Shown: positions 1 to 6,457 of the stretch, one piece after another | How the letters are laid out: every line of letters begins with the position of its first letter | Position numbering within the stretch: the first letter of the stretch is position 1 | NCBI GenBank assembly: GCA_036394915.1 | Contig: DASWEE010000006.1 | Location: 1 to 14,779, forward strand | Direction of reading: 5' to 3' | DNA from: JACDER01 sp036394915 | GTDB lineage: Bacteria; Actinomycetota; Thermoleophilia; Gaiellales; Gaiellaceae | DNA length: 14,779 bases | Translations under genes and position numbers: made by a program | The notes under the pieces: model-generated | Seen by the model: only the letters and a program-made list of their open reading frames with translations | What the model was told of the DNA's origin: nothing | Databases searched by the model: none

Positions 1-945
1 TCGTACGTGACCGCCGCACCGGACTCGATCCAAAAGGCTGTCCGCGACTTCGAGAACCCGGACGTGGCCGCGCCCGAGAAGGCGGGCTCGGTCGCGCTCG
101 GCCGCCGCATCGGCCCGAAGTCGAGGGCGCCGCTGCCTTCAAGGACCTCGGTGACCGTGCTGAACGGCAACGGCGTCCCCGGCTCGGCAACGCTGGCCGC
201 CGACGGGCTCCATTCACGCGGCTACCACATCGTCTACCCGCCGAACGGCATTCCCGCGAACGCCCCGCAGTCCAAGTTCCGCACACAGGTCTACTTCAAC
301 ACGGCGAAGCGGAAGGCCAAGCCGGCCGCGCTCAAGATCCGCGACCTGTTCGGCTCTGCCGACGTGTTGAAGATGCCTCGGATCATCCGGCCGTTCTCGA
401 ACGGGTCGATGGTCGTCGTCGTCGTCGGGCAGACCTTCCACGGCACGCTTGCTCCTTCGCCGATCGACCACACTCCGCCGAAGGAGCCGCCCGCCGTCGT
501 CCGCAACGTCAGCGCGACGCTCGGGCTGCTGCAGAGGCGCCGGCATAAGGTGGACTTCCCGCTCGAGGTGCCGACGCTGCTCGAGACCTCGTCGGCACCG
601 GACGCGACGAGGAGGCCGATCCGCACCTACCGGATCGACGGCGACAAGAAGGCAGTACGGCTCACGTTCAAGATGGGCAACGGCGTCGAGTACTGGGGGA
701 TCGAGGAGACGAACTGGAACGACGCCCCGGTGCTCTCGGACAGCAACTTCAAGCATAAGATCAAGGGCCGCGAGTTCGACTTCTACTTCAACGGCGAGCA
801 TCTGCATATGGTCGTCCTGCGCGAGAACGGCGCCTCCTACTGGGTGGTCAACACGCTGCTCGACTCACTCTCCAACCCGACGATGCTGGCGATCGCCAAA
901 GGCCTCACGCCGCTGTCGGCGATCCATCACAAGAAGAAACGATGA
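1..945 (+). CDS. LytR_C-domain cell-envelope protein, likely C-terminal part of an LCP-family protein (5' partial)
   Basis: The frame is open from base 1, so the start lies outside the window; the GTG at 7 is probably internal. Visible residues 48-145 look like a LytR_C domain, beginning TSVTVLNGNGVPG, followed by a helix (ATLAADGLHSRGY) and a valine-rich strand (MVVVVVG). This domain usually follows the catalytic LCP domain of enzymes that attach teichoic-acid-like or arabinogalactan polymers to peptidoglycan, but the LCP domain itself is not in view. After a proline-rich linker comes a second domain of about 150 residues with YWGIEETNW, a FYFNGEHLHMVVL strand and a YWVVNTLLDSLSN...IAKGL end. 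That end resembles DUF4367-like lipoprotein domains, a tentative match. The stop overlaps the ugd start by ATGA, implying translational coupling. A stand-alone LytR_C protein remains possible. The domain call is fairly safe; the LCP assignment is inference. Confidence 0.75.
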   Translation, partial: SYVTAAPDSIQKAVRDFENPDVAAPEKAGSVALGRRIGPKSRAPLPSRTSVTVLNGNGVPGSATLAADGLHSRGYHIVYPPNGIPANAPQSKFRTQVYFNTAKRKAKPAALKIRDLFGSADVLKMPRIIRPFSNGSMVVVVVGQTFHGTLAPSPIDHTPPKEPPAVVRNVSATLGLLQRRRHKVDFPLEVPTLLETSSAPDATRRPIRTYRIDGDKKAVRLTFKMGNGVEYWGIEETNWNDAPVLSDSNFKHKIKGREFDFYFNGEHLHMVVLRENGASYWVVNTLLDSLSNPTMLAIAKGLTPLSAIHHKKKR

Positions 946-2294
946 GCTCGCGGATCGCCGTCTTCGGGGCGGGATACGCGGGGCTCGTGACCGGCGCGTG
1001 CTTCGCCGAGCTCGGCCACACGGTCGTCGTCCGCGACGTCGTCCCGGACAAGGTCTCCGCGCTCCAGGCAGGGACAGTCCCCTTCTACGAGCCCGGGCTG
1101 GACGAGCTGCTGGAGCGCAACGGCGAGCGCCTCCGCTTCACGCTGGACGCGGCCGACGCGGTCGAGGGCGCGGGGTTCGTGTTCATCTGCGTCGACACGC
1201 CGCCGACGTACGCCGGCGACGCCGACCTCTCGCGTGTATGGACGGTGATCGAGGAGCTGCCCCCGGCCGCCGAGCGGACGATCCTCGTGATGAAGAGCAC
1301 CGTCCCCGTCGGGACGGGGGAGAAGGTCCGCTCCGCGCTCGACGCGCGCGGGCTCGACTCGGTGGGCTATGTGTCGAATCCGGAGTTCCTCGCGGAAGGG
1401 ACGGCGGTGCGGGACTTCCTCGAGCCCGACCGCGTCGTCGTCGGCGCGTTCGAAGAAGCGGACGGCGAGGCGGTCGAGGGGCTGCACGCGGGCCTTGACG
1501 CGCCCATGGTTCGGACCGACGTCGCCTCGGCCGAGATGATCAAGCTGGCGTCGAACGCCTTCCTCGGGACGCGGATCAGCTTCATCAACGAGATCGCCAA
1601 CGTCTGCGAGCTCGTGGGGGCAGATGTAAATGACGTCGCAAAAGGAATGGGATTAGACCAAAGAATTGGCAGGCGTTATTTACGACCCGGGATCGGATTC
1701 GGGGGTTCCTGTTTTCCAAAAGATATTTCATTCCTAAAATTGTTGGCCGGAAATTCGGGTTATCATTTTCAACTCTTAAACTCCGTCATCGAGGTCAACG
1801 AGCTGCAAAAGCGACGAGTCGTCGGCAAGCTGCAGAAGCATCTCGACAGCCTGCGCGGCAAGACGGTTGCGCTGCTCGGGCTCGCGTTCAAGGCGAACAC
1901 CGACGACCTGCGTGAGGCTCCCAGCATCGTCCTCGCCTCTCGCCTGCTCGCCGAGGGTGCGGACGTGCGTGCCTGGGATCCTGTCGCAGACGCAAGCCAG
2001 GTGCTCAAGGGCGTCTCGTTCCACGACAGCGTCCTCGAGGCGGTGAGCGGCGCAGACGCGGCCGTGATCGTCACGGAATGGGAGGAGTTGCGCTCGCTCG
2101 CCTCGGCCGAGATCCGTGAGGCGATGCGCAATCCGCTCATCATCGACGGCCGCAACCTGCTCGACCCGAAAGAGGTCCGGGCCGCCGGCTTCACGTACGA
2201 GGGGATCGGACGCCCGACCTCGCCGCTCGACATGCTCCCCGAGATCGACGAGCCAGCGCCGCTGTCCGAGCCGTCTCCCGCACGAGAGGAATAG
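942..2294 (+). CDS. ugd: UDP-glucose 6-dehydrogenase
   Basis: Oxidises UDP-glucose to UDP-glucuronate with two NAD+, supplying sugar nucleotide for envelope polysaccharide in the cytoplasm. The 450 residues match the usual family length. Residues 4-27 form the N-terminal Rossmann fold (VFGAGYAGLVTGACFAELGH), with VDTPP, MKSTVPVGT and NPEFLAEG motifs after it. A central helical domain carries EMIKLASNAFLGTRISFINE, and the catalytic motif GFGGSCFPKD has its nucleophile at Cys257. The C-terminal UDP-binding domain starts near residue 310 with LLGLAFKANTDDLREAPS. The ATG overlaps the preceding stop (ATGA), so translation is probably coupled. Codons 227-279 are strikingly A+T-rich compared with the rest of the gene, although the reading frame and conserved residues are intact (entered separately). 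A UDP-N-acetylmannosamine or GDP-mannose dehydrogenase is a less likely alternative. Confidence 0.95.
   Translation: MSSRIAVFGAGYAGLVTGACFAELGHTVVVRDVVPDKVSALQAGTVPFYEPGLDELLERNGERLRFTLDAADAVEGAGFVFICVDTPPTYAGDADLSRVWTVIEELPPAAERTILVMKSTVPVGTGEKVRSALDARGLDSVGYVSNPEFLAEGTAVRDFLEPDRVVVGAFEEADGEAVEGLHAGLDAPMVRTDVASAEMIKLASNAFLGTRISFINEIANVCELVGADVNDVAKGMGLDQRIGRRYLRPGIGFGGSCFPKDISFLKLLAGNSGYHFQLLNSVIEVNELQKRRVVGKLQKHLDSLRGKTVALLGLAFKANTDDLREAPSIVLASRLLAEGADVRAWDPVADASQVLKGVSFHDSVLEAVSGADAAVIVTEWEELRSLASAEIREAMRNPLIIDGRNLLDPKEVRAAGFTYEGIGRPTSPLDMLPEIDEPAPLSEPSPAREE
1620..1778 (+). other. A+T-rich, codon-divergent patch inside ugd
   Basis: Bases 1621-1780 are about 41% G+C (66 of 160), while 1441-1500 just upstream is about 73%. 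Codons 227-279 of ugd end in A or T in 35 of 53 cases, against 2 of 53 in the preceding 53 codons. Codons rare for this genome cluster here: TTA at 1653, 1680 and 1776, AGA, ATT, AAA, TAT and TTT. The patch encodes the catalytic-cysteine segment (Cys257, TGT at 1710-1712). Both edges are abrupt and the frame is undisturbed. A short conversion tract, an assembly artefact or selected slow codons could each explain it. Confidence 0.85.
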
Positions 2295-2298
2295 GCTC

Positions 2299-2712
2299 GT
2301 GGACGTGACGGAGCGACAGGACTCTCCGAACCTGAGCGGGCTCGACGCGTTCGCGTTCGAACCCGAGCGGATCGAGAAACCGTGGGGCTACGAGCTCGTC
2401 TGGGCTCGTTCCGACCGCTACTGCGGCAAGCTCCTGTTCGTACGCGCGGGCGAGCAGCTGAGCCTGCAGTTCCACAATCGCAAGGACGAGACGATCTACG
2501 TCCAGCGGGGACGGATCGAGATCGAGCTCAGCGCGCCCGGCGATCGCATCCCCGAGTCGGAGGTCGTGGGCGAGGGCGCGGCCTTCCGCATCCGCCCAGG
2601 CATGATCCACCGCTGGCGCGCGCTCGAGGACTCGGTCGTGCTCGAGGCCTCCACGCCCGACCTGGACGACGTCGTCCGGCTCGAAGACCGGTACGGGCGC
2701 GCCGGAACTTGA
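2299..2712 (+). CDS. Mannose-6-phosphate isomerase-like (type II) cupin protein
   Basis: A 137-residue single-domain cupin like the C-terminal domain of type II mannose-6-phosphate isomerase / GDP-mannose pyrophosphorylase fusions. It shows the family opening EKPWGYELVWA (residues 26-36), cupin motif 1 around SLQFHNRKDETIYVQRG with His59 and Glu64 as likely metal ligands, and motif 2 PGMIHRWRA with His104. It could isomerise mannose-6-phosphate and fructose-6-phosphate or act on a related sugar. Enzymatic activity is not certain, since many small cupins of this type are uncharacterised. The GTG at 2299 was chosen because AGAGGA at 2285-2290 lies 8 bases before it; GTG 2305 is the alternative. 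The gene begins 4 bp after ugd and its stop overlaps the next start, so it is in the same operon and probably feeds envelope sugar metabolism. Confidence 0.82.
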   Translation: MDVTERQDSPNLSGLDAFAFEPERIEKPWGYELVWARSDRYCGKLLFVRAGEQLSLQFHNRKDETIYVQRGRIEIELSAPGDRIPESEVVGEGAAFRIRPGMIHRWRALEDSVVLEASTPDLDDVVRLEDRYGRAGT

Positions 2713-3452
2713 AGTTCACCGATCCCGGATACCTCCGCGAGGAGCAGTACGCGACCGACGCAAACCTTCGGGCGCGGATCGACCTTCACAGCCGTTTTTC
2801 AATGAACCCCCAGCCCTGGCACCGGTGGGTCTTCGACCGGCTGGACTTCGGTCCGGAGGCGCGGATCCTCGAGGTCGGCTGCGGGCCGGCGGAGCTGTGG
2901 GCGGAGAACCGCGATCGCATTCCGTCCGGCTGGCGCCTGACCCTTGCCGACCTGTCGCCCGGCATGGTCGAGGCCGCCCGCGCCGTAATGGGCGATCGTG
3001 CCGAGTGTCAGGTCGCGAACGTCCAGGAGCTTCCGTTCGACGACGAGTCGTTCGACGGCGCGATCGCGAACCACATGCTCTACCACGCGTTCGACCGCGC
3101 GCGTGCGCTCGGCGAGCTCGCACGTGTCCTTTCCCCCGGTGGAATGCTGTACGCCGCCACCAACGGGGCCGACCACCTGAAGGAGATCAAGGCTCTCCTC
3201 GAACGCCCGGTCGAGTGGGGCTTCGGGCTCGAGGTTGCACAGGACGAGCTGGCGGCGTTCTTCGAGGTCGAGTTGGACCTGTACCCAGGCGATCTCGAGG
3301 TGACCGAAGCCGAGCCCGTGCTCGCCTTCGTTCGGAGTCTCGATTGCGGTGAGGTCGAAGGCGCCCGCGAGCTCGTCGAGGAGACGATCGCGCGGGAGGG
3401 CGCCTTCCACGTCACCAAGTCGACCGGTCTCTTCAGTTGCCGCAAACCTTGA
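2709..3452 (+). CDS. SAM-dependent class I methyltransferase
   Basis: A 247-residue soluble methyltransferase of the Methyltransf_11/25 type; the substrate is unknown. Motif I is LEVGCGPAELW (residues 54-64), the acidic residue after strand 2 is Asp82 in LADLSPGM, LPFDDESFD spans 109-116, and RVLSPGG (139-145) precedes strand 5. The N-terminal segment KFTDPGYLREEQYATDANL is a conserved lead-in I recall from actinobacterial relatives, which supports the TTG start at 2709. That TTG overlaps the cupin stop codon (TTGA), so the gene is probably read by coupled reinitiation; no good Shine-Dalgarno sequence is visible. Position at the end of an envelope-sugar operon hints at glycan or lipid O-methylation. 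The SAH it produces would be removed by AhcY, encoded just downstream. The stop codon lies inside the dyad upstream of the MerR gene. Confidence 0.85.
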   Translation: MKFTDPGYLREEQYATDANLRARIDLHSRFSMNPQPWHRWVFDRLDFGPEARILEVGCGPAELWAENRDRIPSGWRLTLADLSPGMVEAARAVMGDRAECQVANVQELPFDDESFDGAIANHMLYHAFDRARALGELARVLSPGGMLYAATNGADHLKEIKALLERPVEWGFGLEVAQDELAAFFEVELDLYPGDLEVTEAEPVLAFVRSLDCGEVEGARELVEETIAREGAFHVTKSTGLFSCRKP

Positions 3453-3469
3453 CACATTTGTGTTAGGGT
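3450..3469 (+). promoter_or_regulatory. Candidate MerR operator and leaderless promoter
   Basis: The imperfect dyad TGACACA-TT-TGTGTTA (3450-3465; 6 of 7 arm positions match, with a perfect ACACA/TGTGT core) runs into a TAGGGT hexamer (3464-3469). The hexamer ends 7 bases before the GTG of the MerR gene, as expected for a leaderless -10 box. MerR proteins normally bind a dyad just upstream of the -10, so autoregulation is plausible. A TTGACA also sits at 3449-3454, but only 9 bp from the hexamer. That is too close for a standard -35, so it is more likely part of the dyad. Confidence 0.5.
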
Positions 3470-3476
3470 TCTGCTG

Positions 3477-3809
3477 GTGGCGGGAATCACGGTCGGAAGA
3501 GCGGCTGCCCAGACGGGCTGGTCGCCGCGCATGCTGCGGTATCTGGAGCGTGCCGGCCTCGTCGTTCCGGAGCGGACGGCGAAGGGCTACCGGCTGTACG
3601 GCCTCCGCGACCTGAACGTCCTCCGCTCGCTGCACCACCTGCGGGAGCGGTTCTCGGTCGAGCTCACGGATGTAGCCTTTGCAGCGCGGCTGCGCACCGA
3701 GCCCGACCTGCGTGCCGCGGTGGAGACGTGGCTCGCCGGCGCGAGCGACACCGCGCCGGCATACCTGGAATGGGAGCAGCGCAAGCAGGAACGCCTGCTC
3801 GCTGCCTGA
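3477..3809 (+). CDS. MerR-family transcriptional regulator
   Basis: A 110-residue protein that is nearly all DNA-binding domain. The winged helix-turn-helix reads ITVGRAAAQTGWSPRMLRYL (residues 4-23), then ERAGLVVPERTAKGYRLY as the wing. A helical region with LRDLNVLRSLHHLRERF follows, and the last ~40 residues probably form a dimerising helix (YLEWEQRKQERLL). There is no cysteine cluster for metal sensing and no room for a drug- or cofactor-binding domain, so any effector would have to be small or a protein, as with GlnR-like minimal members. GTG 3477 is preferred because a -10-like hexamer lies 7 bases upstream and no Shine-Dalgarno sequence is present. ahcY follows after only 16 bp, so the two are probably cotranscribed and this protein may control methyl-cycle expression (inference). 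Confidence 0.88.
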   Translation: MAGITVGRAAAQTGWSPRMLRYLERAGLVVPERTAKGYRLYGLRDLNVLRSLHHLRERFSVELTDVAFAARLRTEPDLRAAVETWLAGASDTAPAYLEWEQRKQERLLAA

Positions 3810-3825
3810 CGAGGAAGAGGAGCGA

Positions 3826-5094
3826 ATGGCAACGACCAAACGACACGACGTCAAGGATCTCGCGCTCGCGCCGGAAGGCGTCGCGCGGATCGAATGGGCC
3901 GACTGGCAGATGCCGGTGCTGGCCGCGATCCGGGAGCGCTTCAGCGAGGAGCAGCCGCTTTCGGGTTACCGGATCTCGGCGTGCCTGCACGTGACGAGCG
4001 AGACCGCGAACCTGATGCGGACGCTCAAGGCGGGCGGAGCGGAGATCGTTCTCTGCGCTTCCAATCCGCTCTCGACGCAGGACGACGTCGCGGCCGCGCT
4101 CGTCGAGGACTACGACGTCTCCGTGTTCGCGATCAAGGGCGAGGACAACGACACGTACTACCGGCACATCGAAGCGGCGGTCGACCACAAGCCCCAGCTG
4201 ACGATGGACGACGGCGCGGACGTGATCGGGGTCCTCCATTCGGCCCGCCGCGAGCAGCTGGGCGACATCCTCGGCGCGACCGAGGAGACGACGACCGGCG
4301 TGATCAGACTGAAGGCGCTCGAGCGTGACGGCGCGCTCGGCTTCCCGGTGATCGCGGTCAACGACGCGAACACGAAGCATCTGTTCGACAACCGCTACGG
4401 CACCGGCCAGTCGACGATCGACGGCGTCATCCGCGCGACGAATGTCCTGCTCGCGGGCCGCAAGCTGGTCGTCGCCGGCTATGGAATGTGCGGGCGCGGC
4501 GTCGCAATGCGCGCGAAGGGGATGGGCTCGCACGTGATCGTCACCGAGGTCGATCCTTTGCGCGCACTCGAGGCTGTGATGGACGGCTTCGAGGTCCTGT
4601 CGATGGAGCGCGCCGCCGAGATCGGCGACATCTTCATCACCGCGACCGGCGACAAGGGCGTCATCCGACGCGAGCACATGGAGCGGATGAAGGACGGAGC
4701 GATCCTGGCGAACACGGGCCACTTCAACGTCGAGATCGAGATTCCGGCGCTCCGGCAGATGGCGGTCGAGAGCCGTCCCGCGCGGCCGTTCGTCGAGGAG
4801 TTCCGGCTCGAGAACGGGCGCCGGCTCTTCCTGCTCGCCGACGGGCGCCTGATCAACCTGTCGGCGGCGGAGGGTCACCCCGCTCAGGTGATGGACATGT
4901 CGTTCGCGAACCAGGCGCTCGCGTCCGAGTACGTGGTTCAGAACGCCGGCACGCTGGAGCGGAAGGTCTATCCCGTCCCGGAGGAGATCGACAAGGAGAT
5001 CGCGCGGCTCAAGCTGGAGACGATGGGCGTCGGCATCGACACCCTCACCGAGGAGCAGGCCAAGTACCTCGAATCCTGGGACGAAGGGACATAG
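3826..5094 (+). CDS. ahcY: S-adenosylhomocysteine hydrolase (adenosylhomocysteinase), short form
   Basis: Reversibly splits S-adenosylhomocysteine into adenosine and homocysteine with tightly bound NAD+, relieving product inhibition of methyltransferases. Motifs match the family: CLHVTSETA with His55, NPLSTQDD, MDDGAD with Asp129, ATEETTTGV with Glu153/Glu154, VNDANTKHLFDN with Lys184 and Asp188, the NAD-binding loop GYGMCGRG (218-225), and NTGHFNVEIE with His299. At 422 residues it is the short form: it lacks the ~40-residue insertion of many proteobacterial enzymes, and it ends YLESWDEGT rather than in the usual KPxxYRY-type tail. Short forms occur in archaea and Thermotoga, where S-inosylhomocysteine has been proposed as a substrate, so substrate identity is slightly open. 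The ATG at 3826 follows a strong purine-rich ribosome site (GAGGAAGAGGAG, 3811-3822). No SAH riboswitch fits in the 16-bp gap; expression likely follows the MerR promoter. Confidence 0.95.
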   Translation: MATTKRHDVKDLALAPEGVARIEWADWQMPVLAAIRERFSEEQPLSGYRISACLHVTSETANLMRTLKAGGAEIVLCASNPLSTQDDVAAALVEDYDVSVFAIKGEDNDTYYRHIEAAVDHKPQLTMDDGADVIGVLHSARREQLGDILGATEETTTGVIRLKALERDGALGFPVIAVNDANTKHLFDNRYGTGQSTIDGVIRATNVLLAGRKLVVAGYGMCGRGVAMRAKGMGSHVIVTEVDPLRALEAVMDGFEVLSMERAAEIGDIFITATGDKGVIRREHMERMKDGAILANTGHFNVEIEIPALRQMAVESRPARPFVEEFRLENGRRLFLLADGRLINLSAAEGHPAQVMDMSFANQALASEYVVQNAGTLERKVYPVPEEIDKEIARLKLETMGVGIDTLTEEQAKYLESWDEGT

Positions 5095-5140
5095 GAGGGA
5101 TTGGCGCACGAGCATCCGGCGGGTCGGCGATCCCGGATAA

Positions 5141-5153
5141 GGTCGGCGCGACC
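5141..5153 (+). other. Small hairpin in the ahcY 3' spacer
   Basis: GGTCG-GCG-CGACC forms a perfect 5-bp stem with a 3-base loop in the 80-bp spacer between ahcY and the next gene. No T-run follows, so it is weak as an intrinsic terminator; it may be chance at this G+C. A TAAGGT hexamer at 5138-5143 could be a -10 box for the small gene downstream, but no convincing -35 partner is visible. Confidence 0.25.
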
Positions 5154-5174
5154 CCAAGCATGGAGGATCGCGTT

Positions 5175-5453
5175 ATGAGCCTCGTTGTCCGTTTTAACCC
5201 CGCATCCCTGACGACCGAGAAGTACGACGAAGCAATCCGACGGCTTGAGGAGGCTGGAATTTTTCCTCCAGACGGCCTCGATTACCACGTTTGCTTCGGG
5301 TCGGAAGGGAACTTGCGTGTCAGCGAAATCTATGACTCTCGGGCGCAGTTCGAGGCGTACGGTGAGCGGTTGATGCCGATACTGGCCGATGTCGGAATCG
5401 AGTTTTCCGGCGACCCAGAGATCTTCGAGGTTCATAACATCACCAAGCGCTAG
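5175..5453 (+). CDS. Small conserved hypothetical protein, possibly a dimeric alpha-beta barrel
   Basis: Encodes 92 residues. The start at ATG 5175 is set by GGAGGA at 5162-5167, seven bases upstream; the in-frame ATG at 5160 lies before that ribosome site and is rejected. The pattern is VVRFNP at the N-terminus, a long helix (TTEKYDEAIRRLEEAG), strands DYHVCFG and LRVSEIYDS, then RAQFEAYGERLMPILADVGI and a closing strand PEIFEVHNI. This looks like the small ferredoxin-like alpha-beta barrels (ABM-type or stress-response barrels), though the match is by pattern only and no catalytic residue is evident. About 29 of 92 codons end in A or T, far more than in neighbouring genes, suggesting a more recent arrival. 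It sits between ahcY and mtnA in the same direction but is probably not part of their function. Confidence 0.78.
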   Translation: MSLVVRFNPASLTTEKYDEAIRRLEEAGIFPPDGLDYHVCFGSEGNLRVSEIYDSRAQFEAYGERLMPILADVGIEFSGDPEIFEVHNITKR

Positions 5454-5494
5454 GCGACAGGACGTCTCGGCACGGATCAGCACGCGCCGCAGGC

Positions 5495-5500
5495 TACATT
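5495..5500 (+). promoter_or_regulatory. -10 box of a leaderless mtnA promoter
   Basis: TACATT lies 6 bases before the GTG at 5507, placing the expected transcription start at or next to the start codon. There is no Shine-Dalgarno sequence upstream of that GTG. No clear -35 is seen 16-18 bases upstream. Confidence 0.5.
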
Positions 5501-5506
5501 CGTGCC

Positions 5507-6451
5507 GTGCTCGAGCCCGAGCGAATTCTTCGGTTGGAGGCGGATCGTGTCGTTTTCCTCGACCAGCGGCGGCTGCCGGACGAGGAGGTCGAGCTCGAAT
5601 GCCGCTCCGCGGTCGAGGTCGCGGGAGCGATCCGTGACCTGGCGGTGCGCGGCGCGCCCGCGATCGGGATCGCGGCCGCCTACGGCTACGCGCTCGCCGC
5701 AGCCCACGGCGAAGACCTGGAGGAGGCGGAGGCGCTGCTGCGCTCGTCGCGGCCCACGGCGGTGAACCTCGGCTGGGCGCTCGATCGCATGCGCGCCGAT
5801 CCGAGCCCGGAGCAGGCTCGGCGGATCCACGAGGAAGAGGTCGAGCGCTGCCGGCGCATGGCCGAGCATGCCGCTGATCTCCTCGCCCCGGGCACCCGTG
5901 CGCTCACTCACTGCAACACCGGGGCGCTCGCGACAGGCGGCCGCGGGACGGCCCTCGGCGCCCTGCGCACCGCCTGGGAGCGAGGGCTGCTCCGGCACGT
6001 ACTCGTCGACGAGACCCGGCCGCTGCTCCAGGGCAGCCGCCTGACCGCCTGGGAGCTCGACGCGGAAGGAATCCCGTTCACCGTCATCGCCGACTCGGCC
6101 GCCGCGCAGGCGATGGCGGCCGGCGAGGTCGACTGCGTCCTCACCGGCGCGGACCGGATCGCGGCCAACGGTGACACCGCCAACAAGATCGGCACCTATG
6201 CGCTCGCAATCCTGGCCGCTCACCACGAGATCCCGTTCTACGTCGTCGCGCCCTCCTCGACCATCGACCCGGCCACGGCCACGGGCGCGGGGATCCCGAT
6301 CGAGGAACGCAGCCCCTCCGAGCTGACGGCCCGTTTCTCGGCCCACAACCCCGCCTTCGACGTCACGCCTGCCTGGCTGATCTCGGCGATCGTCACCGAG
6401 GACGGCGTCCACCGGCCGCCGTATTCGGACCTGGCACAGAATCGGCCCTGA
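5507..6451 (+). CDS. mtnA: S-methyl-5-thioribose-1-phosphate isomerase
   Basis: Converts 5-methylthioribose-1-phosphate to 5-methylthioribulose-1-phosphate in methionine salvage from methylthioadenosine. The 314 residues are slightly short of the usual ~340-350. Family motifs are RGAPAIG (48-54), the catalytic cysteine in THCNTGALATGGRGTALG (Cys136), VDETRPLLQG (167-176) and TGADRIAANGDTANKIGT with the catalytic aspartate Asp216. These two catalytic residues separate true MtnA from related eIF2B-like regulatory subunits and ribose-1,5-bisphosphate isomerases. The start GTG 5507 is supported by the -10 hexamer six bases upstream and by alignment with typical N-termini. No other salvage genes (mtnP, mtnB, mtnC, mtnD) are in the window, so the partners must be elsewhere. 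Being near ahcY groups two sulphur/methyl recycling steps. Confidence 0.94.
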   Translation: MLEPERILRLEADRVVFLDQRRLPDEEVELECRSAVEVAGAIRDLAVRGAPAIGIAAAYGYALAAAHGEDLEEAEALLRSSRPTAVNLGWALDRMRADPSPEQARRIHEEEVERCRRMAEHAADLLAPGTRALTHCNTGALATGGRGTALGALRTAWERGLLRHVLVDETRPLLQGSRLTAWELDAEGIPFTVIADSAAAQAMAAGEVDCVLTGADRIAANGDTANKIGTYALAILAAHHEIPFYVVAPSSTIDPATATGAGIPIEERSPSELTARFSAHNPAFDVTPAWLISAIVTEDGVHRPPYSDLAQNRP

Positions 6452-6457
6452 GCCGGG

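Noticed and set aside
1740..1770. Internal promoter (TTGTTG ... TATCAT) within the ugd patch
   Set aside because: Spacing is about 15 bp, and in a 41% G+C stretch such hexamers arise easily; no gene starts shortly downstream in a way that would need it.
1620..1778. Frameshift or inserted element breaking ugd
   Set aside because: The reading frame is continuous and the conserved catalytic motifs and spacing are intact, so this is substitution-type divergence and not an insertion.
3449..3454. TTGACA as a consensus -35 box for the MerR gene
   Set aside because: The only -10-like hexamer (3464-3469) is 9 bp away, and 17 bp away lies no -10 match; the six bases are better explained as part of the dyad and the methyltransferase stop region.
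3810..3825. SAH riboswitch before ahcY
   Set aside because: Only 16 bp separate merR and ahcY, and they are filled by the ribosome-binding site.
3664..5157. A 497-codon minus-strand frame opposite ahcY
   Set aside because: Antisense shadow; ahcY motifs are complete on the plus strand.
5454..5506. SAM-type riboswitch before mtnA
   Set aside because: The 53-bp spacer is too short and the promoter appears leaderless.
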